Below are positions 1 to 5,332 of a stretch of DNA of 5,508 nucleotides, one piece after another. The notes under the pieces are model-generated. The model was not told where the DNA came from. It worked only from the letters and a program-made list of their open reading frames with translations, and searched no databases. The stretch is from Methanothrix sp. GTDB lineage: Archaea; Halobacteriota; Methanosarcinia; Methanotrichales; Methanotrichaceae. The position numbers and the translations under genes were made by a program. The DNA is taken from contig JALNZQ010000183.1 of assembly GCA_023229165.1 (NCBI GenBank), forward strand, positions 1 to 5,508, given 5' to 3'. How positions within the stretch are numbered: position 1 is the stretch's first letter; each line of letters begins with the position of its first letter.

Positions 1-900
1 CTGCAGGGCGATGATGGGATCCAGGCCCTGCTCGATGGCCGTCTTCACCATGAAGTCGATATGCCCTTCTTGAAGGATGTCTGCCGGGTGCCGGTCGTCT
101 GAGACGAAGAGGAACCGGCGGGCGTTCTGGGCGGTGACCAGAGGCAGCAGATCGAGCAAATTCTTGGCTGCGCTGCCCTCTCGCAGCATGATGTGCATCC
201 CTGAGCGCAGCTTCTCCAGGGCTTCCTCAATCGTGGTGCATTCGTGGTCGGAACGGATTCCTGCTGAGATGTAGGCCGAAAGGTCTCGGCCCGTCAGGCC
301 CGGAGCGTGCCCGTCCACGGGCCGGCGACCGGCCAGAGCAAGCTTCTTCATCACTTCGGCATCGCGGAAGATGACTCCCGGATAGTTCATGACCTCGGCC
401 AGTCCCAGGACCCTCTCTTCCGGCAAGAGCCCGGCCAGTGCGTCCACACCCAGGGCCGCTCCCGCGCTCTCCAGATTGGTGGCGGGAACGCAAGAGGGGA
501 GCATGACAAAGACGTTCAGTGGAATATCTCTGGATGACTGCAGCATGTATTTGATGCCCGCCTCGCCCCAGACATTGGCGATCTCGTGCGGATCAGCAAC
601 CACGGTGGTGGTTCCCCTTGGCACGACTGCTCGCGCGTACTCTGGCACTGTAACCATGGCGCTCTCGATATGCACGTGCCCGTCGATGAATCCAGGTGCG
701 ATAATCTTGCCGTCCAGCTCCAGAACGAGGGCTGCGCTGGAGCAATCAAAGCCAGCAATCCGGCCTTTATGAATGGCTACATCCGTCCGGTACACCTCGC
801 CGGAGAGAACATTGGCGACATAGCCTCCCGCCAGAAGGAGATCGACCTCGATTTCACCGCGCGCGGCAGCTATTAGCTCCTGCAATGGGCCCAAAACCAT
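1..900 (-). CDS. ade: Adenine deaminase, N-terminal 300 residues (partial)
   Basis: Metal-dependent hydrolase that converts adenine to hypoxanthine and ammonia in cytoplasmic purine salvage. The minus-strand frame is open from an ATG at 898-900 down to base 1, giving exactly 300 codons with no stop, so the gene continues beyond the window; family members are usually about 550-600 residues, so roughly half is present. Visible amidohydrolase signatures are PGFIDGHVHIES (residues 69-80, metal ligands H75 and H77), VADPHEIANVWG (101-112), the acidic residue in LAEVMNYPGV (about E169), VDGHAPGL (195-202), SDHE (218-221) and the SDDRHP segment (267-272). The ADPHEIANV and SDHE blocks are those of adenine deaminase rather than dihydroorotase or urease. 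A GAAGGAAG stretch lies just upstream of the ATG and may act as a ribosome binding site. The gene is divergent from cdc48. The identification is firm; the C-terminal half cannot be judged. Confidence 0.93.
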   Translation of the reverse strand, partial: MVLGPLQELIAAARGEIEVDLLLAGGYVANVLSGEVYRTDVAIHKGRIAGFDCSSAALVLELDGKIIAPGFIDGHVHIESAMVTVPEYARAVVPRGTTTVVADPHEIANVWGEAGIKYMLQSSRDIPLNVFVMLPSCVPATNLESAGAALGVDALAGLLPEERVLGLAEVMNYPGVIFRDAEVMKKLALAGRRPVDGHAPGLTGRDLSAYISAGIRSDHECTTIEEALEKLRSGMHIMLREGSAAKNLLDLLPLVTAQNARRFLFVSDDRHPADILQEGHIDFMVKTAIEQGLDPIIALQ

Positions 901-922
901 GGAGCTTCCTTCTTAGGAGACC

Positions 923-948
923 TTATTTAGATATTACCATCAAATAAA
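923..948 (-). promoter_or_regulatory. Candidate TATA elements for adenine deaminase
   Basis: Read on the minus strand, two A+T-rich elements precede the ade ATG: TTTATTTG (941-948) and CTAAATAA (923-930). The distal one would give a transcript with a leader of about 20 bases that includes the GAAGGAAG stretch. The proximal one would place initiation at or next to the ATG, giving a leaderless message. The sequence does not decide between them. Confidence 0.35.
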
Positions 949-973
949 CCGACTAAATCGGCTTCGAAGTCGG
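949..973. repeat. Inverted repeat in the ade/cdc48 divergent promoter region
   Basis: CCGACT (949-954) and AGTCGG (968-973) are exact reverse complements separated by 13 bases, and an 8-base palindrome CTTCGAAG (962-969) overlaps the right arm. The structure lies between the outward-facing TATA elements of the two divergent genes, where a dimeric regulator could affect both. A six-base arm is short, so chance is possible. Confidence 0.3.
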
Positions 974-978
974 ATAAA

Positions 979-986
979 CTTATATC
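979..986 (+). promoter_or_regulatory. TATA element for cdc48
   Basis: CTTATATC sits in an A+T-rich stretch 25-30 bases before about 1008-1010, the place where archaeal transcription would be expected to start. That is just ahead of both candidate GTG starts of cdc48, so the leader must be very short or absent. A second A+T-rich run at 994-1003 lies too close to the gene to fit. Confidence 0.5.
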
Positions 987-1006
987 GCTTGGGTTAAAAT
1001 AAAGAC

Positions 1007-1012
1007 GAGGTG
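1007..1012 (+). promoter_or_regulatory. Shine-Dalgarno site that decides the cdc48 start
   Basis: GAGGTG ends 8 bases before the GTG at 1021, a normal spacing, but it overlaps the first base of the upstream in-frame GTG at 1012 and so cannot serve that start. This is the main reason for preferring 1021. If transcription begins inside this motif, the start at 1012 could instead be read as leaderless. Confidence 0.45.
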
Positions 1013-1020
1013 TGCGGGAA

Positions 1021-3225
1021 GTGAAGGATATTCTGCTCAAGGTGGCCAAAGCCTATCCCAATGACTCAGCCCGGGGCATCGCTCGCCTGGACCCCAATGC
1101 TCTGCTTACGCTGCGGCTTTCTCCCGGAGACATCATTGAGATAGAGGGAAAGAGACTTACGGCAGCCAAGGTCTGGCGCGCCGACCGGCAGGACTGGTCT
1201 CAGGATTACATCAGGATAGACGGCTTCATTCGCCAGAATGCGGGAGTGGGCATTGGGGACAAAGTGAAGATTCGCAAGGCCAAGTTCGCCGACGCCCAGC
1301 GGGTCGTCTTGGCTCCGCCCTCCGGCTCGCACATGCATTATGGAGATGAGGCGGCAGATATGATCCGCCGCCAGACTCTGAAGCGACCGGTCGTCGCAGG
1401 CGATATTCTTCCCATCATGAGCTCTGCAGCCCATCCTTTTGTGGGGCGCATGGAGGCTGTGCCGCTCGTGGTTACCGAGACCCATCCGGATGGTGTGGTG
1501 ATCATATGCGAGCGAACCGAGATCTTGTTGCTGGAAAAGCCGGCCAAGAGCGTTCGCTCCGTCAAAGCCACCGGAACCACCTACGAGAACGTGGGCGGCC
1601 TGCGCTCTGAAGTGCAGCGCGTGCGAGAGGTAATTGAGCTGCCCATAAAGCATCCCGAGGTATTTCAAAAACTGGGCATCGAGCCGCCCAAGGGCGTTCT
1701 GCTCTACGGTCCGCCGGGCACGGGAAAGACTCTCATTGCCAAGGCGGTGGCCAATGAGTGTGGCGCCAATTTCTTCTCCATAGCCGGGCCGGAGATAATG
1801 TCCAAGTATTACGGCGAGAGCGAGCAGCGGCTTAGAGAGATATTTGATGATGCCCAAAAGGCAGCACCTTCCATCATCTTCATCGACGAGATCGACTCCA
1901 TCGCCCCCAAGCGAGGTGAGGTCACAGGCGAGGTGGAGAGGCGCGTGGTGGCGCAGCTCCTGGCCATGATGGACGGCTTAAAAGAGCGCGGCCAGGTGGT
2001 GGTGATCGGTGCCACCAATCGGGAAGAGGCCATCGATCCGGCACTTCGCCGGCCGGGCCGATTCGACCGGGAGATCGAGATCGGAGTTCCTGATCGATCC
2101 GGACGAATCGAGATCCTGCAGATCCACATGCGTAGCATGCCCATCTCTGAAGACGTGAACCTGGAGGGCCTGGCGGACAGAATGCACGGCTTTGTGGGGG
2201 CCGACATAAATGCGCTCTGCAAGGAGGCGGCCATGAGGGCGCTGCGCCGCTATCTGCCTGATCTGACCACTGAGGACGAGATACCACCCGAGATCGTGGA
2301 AAAGATGCTGGTTATGAAAGAGGACTTCGAGGAAGCTCTAAAGGAGATCGAGCCTTCCAGCATGCGAGAAGTCCTGGTGGAGGTGCCGCGCGTGCACTGG
2401 AGTGATCTGGGCGGCCTGGGATCGATCAAGCAGGAGCTGATCGAGGCCATCGAATGGCCCCTTAAGCAGCCGGAGAAGTTCCGCCAGATGGGCATACGTC
2501 CGCCCAAGGGCGTTCTGCTCTACGGTCCGCCGGGCACGGGAAAGACCATGATCGCCCAGGCGGTGGCCAACGAGACTGCTGCCAACTTCATCAGCGTGCG
2601 CGGGCCGCAGATGCTCTCCAAGTGGGTGGGTGAGTCGGAGAAAGCCATCCGTGAGATCTTCAGGAAAGCGAGGCAAGTCTCTCCTGCCATCATATTCTTC
2701 GACGAGCTGGATTCCATTGCGCCCATTCGGGGCACTGATGAAGGCAGCCACGTCATGGAGCGGGTAGTAAATCAGCTCCTGGCAGAATTGGACGGCCTGG
2801 AGACGCTCAAAGATGTGGTGGTCATAGGTGCCACGAACCGGCCGGATATCCTGGACCCGGCGTTGCTGCGCTCCGGAAGGTTTGATCGCATGCTTCTGGT
2901 GGGGCCGCCCGATAAATTGGGGCGGCATGAGATTCTCAAGATTCAAACTGCGAAGATGCCCAAAGGCGAGGATGTAAACTTAGAGGAGCTGGCGGAGCTG
3001 ACGGAAGGCTACGTGGGCTCGGACCTGGACTCGCTCTGTCGCGAGGCGGCCATGCTGGCCCTGCGTGAGGATGGGGCAAAGGTGGAGATGAACCACTTTC
3101 GCGAGTCTTTGAAGAAGGTCAGGCCGAGCGTCGAGGAGAATATGGTCAGCTACTATGAGAGGATCAGCGAGAGGTTCAAGGGCGGAATTAAGGTTGAGCC
3201 CGCTTCGCTCATCGGCTACAGGTAA
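1021..3225 (+). CDS. cdc48: Cdc48/VAT-type double-AAA+ ATPase
   Basis: ATP-driven unfoldase, the archaeal counterpart of p97/VCP. It is cytoplasmic, forms hexamers in this family, and remodels or unfolds proteins, probably for the 20S proteasome. With the GTG start at 1021 it is 734 residues, normal for archaeal VAT; an in-frame GTG at 1012 would add three. The N domain (double-psi barrel then CDC48_2-like, about 1-170) is complete. Cassette D1 has Walker A GPPGTGKT (230-237), pore loop KYYG (262-265), Walker B IIFIDEID (285-292), sensor GATN (330-333) and arginine-finger region RRPGRFD (343-349). D2 has Walker A (502-509), pore loop KWVG (534-537), Walker B IIFFDELD (557-564), GATNR (603-607) and LRSGRFD (616-622). 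Both cassettes look catalytically intact. The chain ends IGYR, with tyrosine second from last. No terminator separates it from the PRC-barrel gene 42 bases downstream. A 47-base stretch is identical in the two Walker A regions. Confidence 0.97.
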   Translation: MKDILLKVAKAYPNDSARGIARLDPNALLTLRLSPGDIIEIEGKRLTAAKVWRADRQDWSQDYIRIDGFIRQNAGVGIGDKVKIRKAKFADAQRVVLAPPSGSHMHYGDEAADMIRRQTLKRPVVAGDILPIMSSAAHPFVGRMEAVPLVVTETHPDGVVIICERTEILLLEKPAKSVRSVKATGTTYENVGGLRSEVQRVREVIELPIKHPEVFQKLGIEPPKGVLLYGPPGTGKTLIAKAVANECGANFFSIAGPEIMSKYYGESEQRLREIFDDAQKAAPSIIFIDEIDSIAPKRGEVTGEVERRVVAQLLAMMDGLKERGQVVVIGATNREEAIDPALRRPGRFDREIEIGVPDRSGRIEILQIHMRSMPISEDVNLEGLADRMHGFVGADINALCKEAAMRALRRYLPDLTTEDEIPPEIVEKMLVMKEDFEEALKEIEPSSMREVLVEVPRVHWSDLGGLGSIKQELIEAIEWPLKQPEKFRQMGIRPPKGVLLYGPPGTGKTMIAQAVANETAANFISVRGPQMLSKWVGESEKAIREIFRKARQVSPAIIFFDELDSIAPIRGTDEGSHVMERVVNQLLAELDGLETLKDVVVIGATNRPDILDPALLRSGRFDRMLLVGPPDKLGRHEILKIQTAKMPKGEDVNLEELAELTEGYVGSDLDSLCREAAMLALREDGAKVEMNHFRESLKKVRPSVEENMVSYYERISERFKGGIKVEPASLIGYR
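1684..1730 (+). repeat. 47-base exact repeat, copy 1 (D1 Walker A of cdc48)
   Basis: This stretch encodes PPKGVLLYGPPGTGK plus two bases of the next codon. It is identical, base for base, to 2500-2546, at an in-frame distance of 816 bases. The match stops abruptly on both sides (G versus T before it, T versus C after it). Confidence 0.9.
2500..2546 (+). repeat. 47-base exact repeat, copy 2 (D2 Walker A of cdc48)
   Basis: Second copy of the Walker A coding stretch, identical to 1684-1730 including every synonymous position across 15 codons. The flanking cassette sequence is clearly diverged, so the identity is local. Tract exchange between the two cassettes would explain it; strong codon bias on a conserved motif is the simpler alternative. 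Confidence 0.9.
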
Positions 3226-3267
3226 TACATAATACATTAATCAAATCAAAGGGGTCAGGCGAGGGGT

Positions 3268-3522
3268 ATGGCAAAGGTGTTCTCGGGAAGCATTGCGGGA
3301 AAAGAGATCGTAAACATCGACGGCATGGTGTTAGGCGAGCTGGAGGATGTGATCTTTGAGGTGCAGACCGGAAAGCTGGTGGATCTGCTGGTCAAGCCGA
3401 ACAAGGAGCTGAATCGCATGAAGTACAGGGAAGACGGAAGGTTTGTGCTCATCCCCTTCGGCTCCGTGGTGGCCATCAAGGATTACATCGTGATCGACGA
3501 GACTCGGGCCATGAAGACGTAA
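3268..3522 (+). CDS. Small PRC-barrel domain protein
   Basis: An 84-residue protein consisting of one PRC-barrel fold. The typical pattern is visible: GKEIVNIDGMVLGELEDVIF (residues 11-30), then the basic segment VDLLVKPNKELNR (38-50), then FVLIPFGSVVAIKDYIVID (59-77). There is no signal peptide or membrane segment. PRC-barrel proteins in archaea act in RNA metabolism (RimM-like) or as small adaptors, including CdpB-type division proteins that bind SepF; which role applies here cannot be told. It lies 42 bases after cdc48 with no terminator between, so co-transcription is likely. The ATG at 3268 is chosen because it keeps the conserved N-terminal strand. However, the strongest Shine-Dalgarno-like run, GAGGGG at 3261-3266, is only one base from it; AAAGGGG at 3248-3254, or a GTG start at 3277, would give better spacing. 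A 7-base tandem repeat (AATACAT twice, 3224-3237) overlaps the cdc48 stop. Confidence 0.85.
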   Translation: MAKVFSGSIAGKEIVNIDGMVLGELEDVIFEVQTGKLVDLLVKPNKELNRMKYREDGRFVLIPFGSVVAIKDYIVIDETRAMKT

Positions 3523-3570
3523 GGAGTGGCCAGATTTCCTTCAGGATCTTGATGAGACGGCAGAGAGTAG

Positions 3571-3578
3571 TTATATTC
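3571..3578 (+). promoter_or_regulatory. TATA element for hicBA
   Basis: TTATATTC starts 29 bases before the ATG at 3600, so transcription would begin at or next to that ATG and the message would be leaderless. No Shine-Dalgarno sequence precedes the ATG, which agrees with this. It gives the toxin-antitoxin pair a promoter separate from cdc48. Confidence 0.5.
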
Positions 3579-3600
3579 GAAAATGTAATAATTTGTTCGA
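3577..3600. repeat. Imperfect inverted repeat between hicB TATA and start
   Basis: TCGAA (3577-3581) and TTCGA (3596-3600) are reverse complements with a 14-base spacer; one further A-T pair is possible beyond a mismatch. It fills the interval from the TATA element to the predicted start of transcription, the usual place for an autorepression site in archaea. The arms are short, so this is tentative. Confidence 0.25.
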
Positions 3601-3836
3601 TGAATATGTTGCGATATCATGTGATGCTCCGGTGGGAACCTGACGACAAGGTATACACGGCATGGGTTCCATCACTTCCCGGATGCGTCACTTTTGGAAA
3701 TACCATCGAGGAAGCTTTGGAAATGGTAAGAGATGCCATCGAAATCTATGTTGAAACGCTTATTTCTCATGGTGAAGAGGTCCCAACTGACGAATCCGTA
3801 ATAGAACGTACCATAGAAATCCAAGCTCATGCCTAA
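3600..3836 (+). CDS. hicB: HicB-family antitoxin
   Basis: Antitoxin of a HicBA type II toxin-antitoxin pair; HicB proteins bind and block the HicA mRNA interferase. From the ATG at 3600 it has 78 residues. The HicB/UPF0150 pattern is clear: an N-terminal strand LRYHVMLRWEP, then KVYTAWVPSLPGCVTFG (residues 17-33), then the helix TIEEALEMVRDAIEIYVE (35-52) and an EEVP turn near 60. This is only the degenerate RNase-H-like domain: no C-terminal ribbon-helix-helix or helix-turn-helix is present, unlike longer HicB antitoxins. The frame is open upstream to a TTG at 3549, but that extension does not resemble the family and would run through the TATA element. ATG 3606 is an equally family-like start. 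The stop overlaps the hicA start by 8 bases, so translation is probably coupled. Confidence 0.88.
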   Translation: MNMLRYHVMLRWEPDDKVYTAWVPSLPGCVTFGNTIEEALEMVRDAIEIYVETLISHGEEVPTDESVIERTIEIQAHA

Positions 3837-4053
3837 GCTGCCATCAATCTCGTCTCAGAAGCTAGCAAAAGCGCTGGAGAAAGCAGGTTTCCTTCTTGAG
3901 CGAACCACTGGCAGTCATTGCATCTACTTTCATCCAGAAACCCATAAGAAAGCGATTGTACCCATACACAGCAAGAATGTGCCTAAAGGAACCTTGAGTA
4001 AGCTTATCAAAGAAGCTGGACTAGACAAAGAGGATCTCATTGATCTGCTTTAG
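3829..4053 (+). CDS. hicA: HicA-family mRNA interferase toxin
   Basis: Small toxin that cleaves mRNA and is held inactive by HicB. The 74-residue length is typical. The double-stranded-RNA-binding-like fold is recognisable: LPSISSQKLAKALEKAGFLLER (4-25), the catalytic motif TTGSHCIYFHP with H30 (26-36), the strand KAIVPIHSKNVPKGTLSKLIKEAGL (41-65) and an acidic C-terminal helix. The GSH histidine needed for activity in the family is present, so the toxin looks intact. Its ATG lies inside the end of hicB (8-base overlap) and has no Shine-Dalgarno site, which suggests coupled translation with antitoxin first. G+C is about 46% over 3841-3960, against about 59% over 2041-2160 in cdc48 (hand counts), which fits acquisition by transfer. 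Confidence 0.92.
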   Translation: MPKLPSISSQKLAKALEKAGFLLERTTGSHCIYFHPETHKKAIVPIHSKNVPKGTLSKLIKEAGLDKEDLIDLL

Positions 4054-4081
4054 ACTCATGGGCCTTCTTGGGAAAGCTTAA

Positions 4082-4089
4082 TTTATTCT
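4082..4089 (+). promoter_or_regulatory. TATA element for the cyclophilin pair
   Basis: TTTATTCT begins 28 bases before the ATG at 4110, placing initiation at that ATG. The bases between it and the ATG (ACGAACTTCTCTG) hold no Shine-Dalgarno sequence, so a leaderless transcript is likely. A second A+T-rich element, GATATAA at 4091-4097, is closer than usual. Confidence 0.45.
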
Positions 4090-4109
4090 AGATATAACGA
4101 ACTTCTCTG

Positions 4110-4649
4110 ATGAGACTCAGATTCTATTTAGCCGTCAGCATTCTGGTGCTGGCCGTGGCCGTATGCTCTGCGTCTGCGGCAGGAGAGGATAACGCGACCA
4201 AAGTTCTTTTGAAGACCAGCATGGGTGACATCACAATCCAGCTTTACGACGACATGCCCATTACCACTGGAAACTTCCAAAAGCTCGTCGAGCAGGGATT
4301 CTACAACGGGGTAATCTTCCACAGAGTCATCGACGGCTTCATGATTCAGGGCGGAGATCCGGAGGGCACAGGCATGGGCGGACCGGGCTACACCATTGCG
4401 GATGAGTTCACCGATCACAACCGAAACGATCGCGGCACCATCGCCATGGCCAATGCCGGTGCGAACACGGGCGGCAGCCAGTTCTTTATCAATCTGGTGG
4501 ACAACAACTTCCTGGACGACAAGCATCCCGCTTTCGGAAAAGTGATCGCAGGCATGGATGTGGTAGATGCCATCGGCAAGGTTGACAAAGACGCCAATGA
4601 CCGGCCGCTCACTGAGGTAAAGATAATCGAGGCAAAGATTATCTCATAA
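4110..4649 (+). CDS. Exported cyclophilin-type peptidyl-prolyl isomerase
   Basis: Catalyses cis-trans isomerisation of proline peptide bonds, here probably outside the cytoplasmic membrane. The 179 residues start with a Sec-type signal peptide: basic MRLR, a hydrophobic core about 5-18, then SASAA (20-24) as a likely cleavage region. The cysteine at 19 is preceded by valine, a poor lipobox. The cyclophilin domain spans about 31-179 with FHRVIDGFMIQGGD (70-83; catalytic R72), GGSQFFINL (121-129; Q124) and FLDDKHPAFGKV (134-145; H139). F134 occupies the position of W121 in human cyclophilin A, as in bacterial-type cyclophilins, which predicts weak cyclosporin binding. The gene appears leaderless and leads a two-gene unit with its paralogue; 18 bases separate its stop from the next ATG. 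Confidence 0.95.
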   Translation: MRLRFYLAVSILVLAVAVCSASAAGEDNATKVLLKTSMGDITIQLYDDMPITTGNFQKLVEQGFYNGVIFHRVIDGFMIQGGDPEGTGMGGPGYTIADEFTDHNRNDRGTIAMANAGANTGGSQFFINLVDNNFLDDKHPAFGKVIAGMDVVDAIGKVDKDANDRPLTEVKIIEAKIIS

Positions 4650-4654
4650 TTAAT

Positions 4655-4659
4655 AGGAT
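4655..4659 (+). promoter_or_regulatory. Shine-Dalgarno site for the second cyclophilin
   Basis: AGGAT ends 8 bases before the ATG at 4668. It selects this ATG over the upstream in-frame TTG at 4659, which overlaps the motif and would add only three residues. Internal placement in a two-gene unit fits the use of a ribosome binding site here while the first gene lacks one. Confidence 0.5.
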
Positions 4660-4667
4660 TGATAAAA

Positions 4668-5150
4668 ATGGCAGAAGGCACAACAAACGCAGGCGGAGCT
4701 AAAGTACTGCTCAAGACCAACATGGGCGACATCACACTGCAGCTTTACGAGGACACGCCCATCACATCGGGAAACTTCCAAAAGCTGGTGGAGAAGGGAT
4801 TTTATGATGGAGTCATTTTCCACCGCATTATATCCGGCTTCATGATTCAGGGCGGAGACCCTACCGGCACGGGCTGTGGGGGACCTGGCTATGCCATCAA
4901 GGACGAGCTTTCCCGCAAGAACAAGAACGATCGCGGCACCATCAGCATGGCCAACGCCGGGCCCAACACGGGCGGCAGCCAGTTCTTCATCAATCTGGTG
5001 AACAATAACTTCCTGGACGGCAAGCATCCGGTCTTTGGCAAAGTGATCGAGGGCATGGATGTGGTGGATGCCATGGGCAAGGTGAAGACGGGAGCCAGTG
5101 ACAAGCCGGTAAAAGAGGTGAAGATAGAGAGCGCGAAGGTGCTGGCCTAA
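4668..5150 (+). CDS. Cytoplasmic cyclophilin-type peptidyl-prolyl isomerase
   Basis: A 160-residue prolyl isomerase with no signal peptide: the N-terminus MAEGTTNAGG is polar, so it should stay in the cytoplasm and assist folding there. Active-site residues are all present: FHRIISGFMIQGGD (51-64; R53, F58, Q61), GGSQFFINL (102-110; Q105) and FLDGKHPVFGKV (115-126; H120). F115 replaces the cyclosporin-binding tryptophan. Residues 12-160 align without gaps to 31-179 of the upstream protein, with 112 of 149 identical by hand count (about 75%), so the two arose by a tandem duplication. A T-rich tract directly after the stop ends the unit. Confidence 0.95.
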   Translation: MAEGTTNAGGAKVLLKTNMGDITLQLYEDTPITSGNFQKLVEKGFYDGVIFHRIISGFMIQGGDPTGTGCGGPGYAIKDELSRKNKNDRGTISMANAGPNTGGSQFFINLVNNNFLDGKHPVFGKVIEGMDVVDAMGKVKTGASDKPVKEVKIESAKVLA

Positions 5151-5162
5151 TTTTCTATTTTT
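5151..5162 (+). terminator. T-rich archaeal terminator after the cyclophilin pair
   Basis: TTTTCTATTTTT follows directly on the TAA of the second cyclophilin gene. Archaeal RNA polymerase terminates at such coding-strand T tracts without needing a hairpin. No comparable tract is seen after cdc48, the PRC-barrel gene or hicA. Confidence 0.55.
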
Positions 5163-5277
5163 AAATGGTATTAATGTCAATTTATTACTAATCGTATTGG
5201 CGCAACTCTTTGATAAGTATACATTTTTAATCACTAAAATCTAATATACATTAACAAATTTAAAGCCACCGATATTG

Positions 5278-5285
5278 TTATATAA
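5278..5285 (+). promoter_or_regulatory. TATA element upstream of the right-edge open frame
   Basis: TTATATAA is the best TATA match in the last 350 bases. It predicts initiation near 5305-5308, which leaves a leader of about 25 bases containing GGGAGG before the ATG at 5333. In such A+T-rich DNA a chance match is a real possibility. Confidence 0.4.
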
Positions 5286-5307
5286 TGCTCTTTTGATACA
5301 GATGAAT

Positions 5308-5323
5308 GATTGTAGGATTGTAG
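5308..5323 (+). repeat. 8-base tandem repeat GATTGTAG x2
   Basis: Two perfect adjacent copies of GATTGTAG (5308-5315 and 5316-5323) stand at the expected 5' end of the right-edge transcript. The last G of the second copy begins the GGGAGGG run that may serve as a ribosome binding site. Two copies are too few to call a larger repeat array. Confidence 0.7.
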
Positions 5324-5332
5324 GGAGGGCCA

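Noticed and set aside
307..876. Plus-strand open frames opposite adenine deaminase
   Set aside because: The minus strand has an uninterrupted, motif-rich adenine deaminase frame over the whole stretch.
1066..1857. Long minus-strand open frame (263 codons) opposite the first half of cdc48
   Set aside because: It is antisense to a well-conserved AAA+ gene, has no recognisable domain, and follows from the high G+C third positions of the real gene.
2338..2946. Minus-strand open frame (202 codons) opposite the D2 cassette
   Set aside because: It resembles the antisense frame opposite D1 only because the two cassettes share sequence; it has no start signals or family features.
3549..3599. N-terminal extension of hicB from a TTG at 3549
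   Set aside because: It would cross the TATA element, has no family resemblance and no ribosome binding site; the ATG at 3600 or 3606 fits HicB length.
4054..4109. Possible hairpin terminator between hicA and the first cyclophilin
   Set aside because: The GGGCC and GGG runs near 4060-4073 do not pair, and no T tract follows.
4052..4119. Seven-base direct repeat AGACTCA at 4052-4058 and 4113-4119
   Set aside because: It does not flank the hicBA pair or any other segment that could be an insertion, and a 7-base match at this distance is expected by chance.
4128..5234. Two minus-strand open frames opposite the cyclophilin genes that resemble each other
   Set aside because: Their likeness is a by-product of the cyclophilin duplication; the sense strand carries complete active-site motifs.
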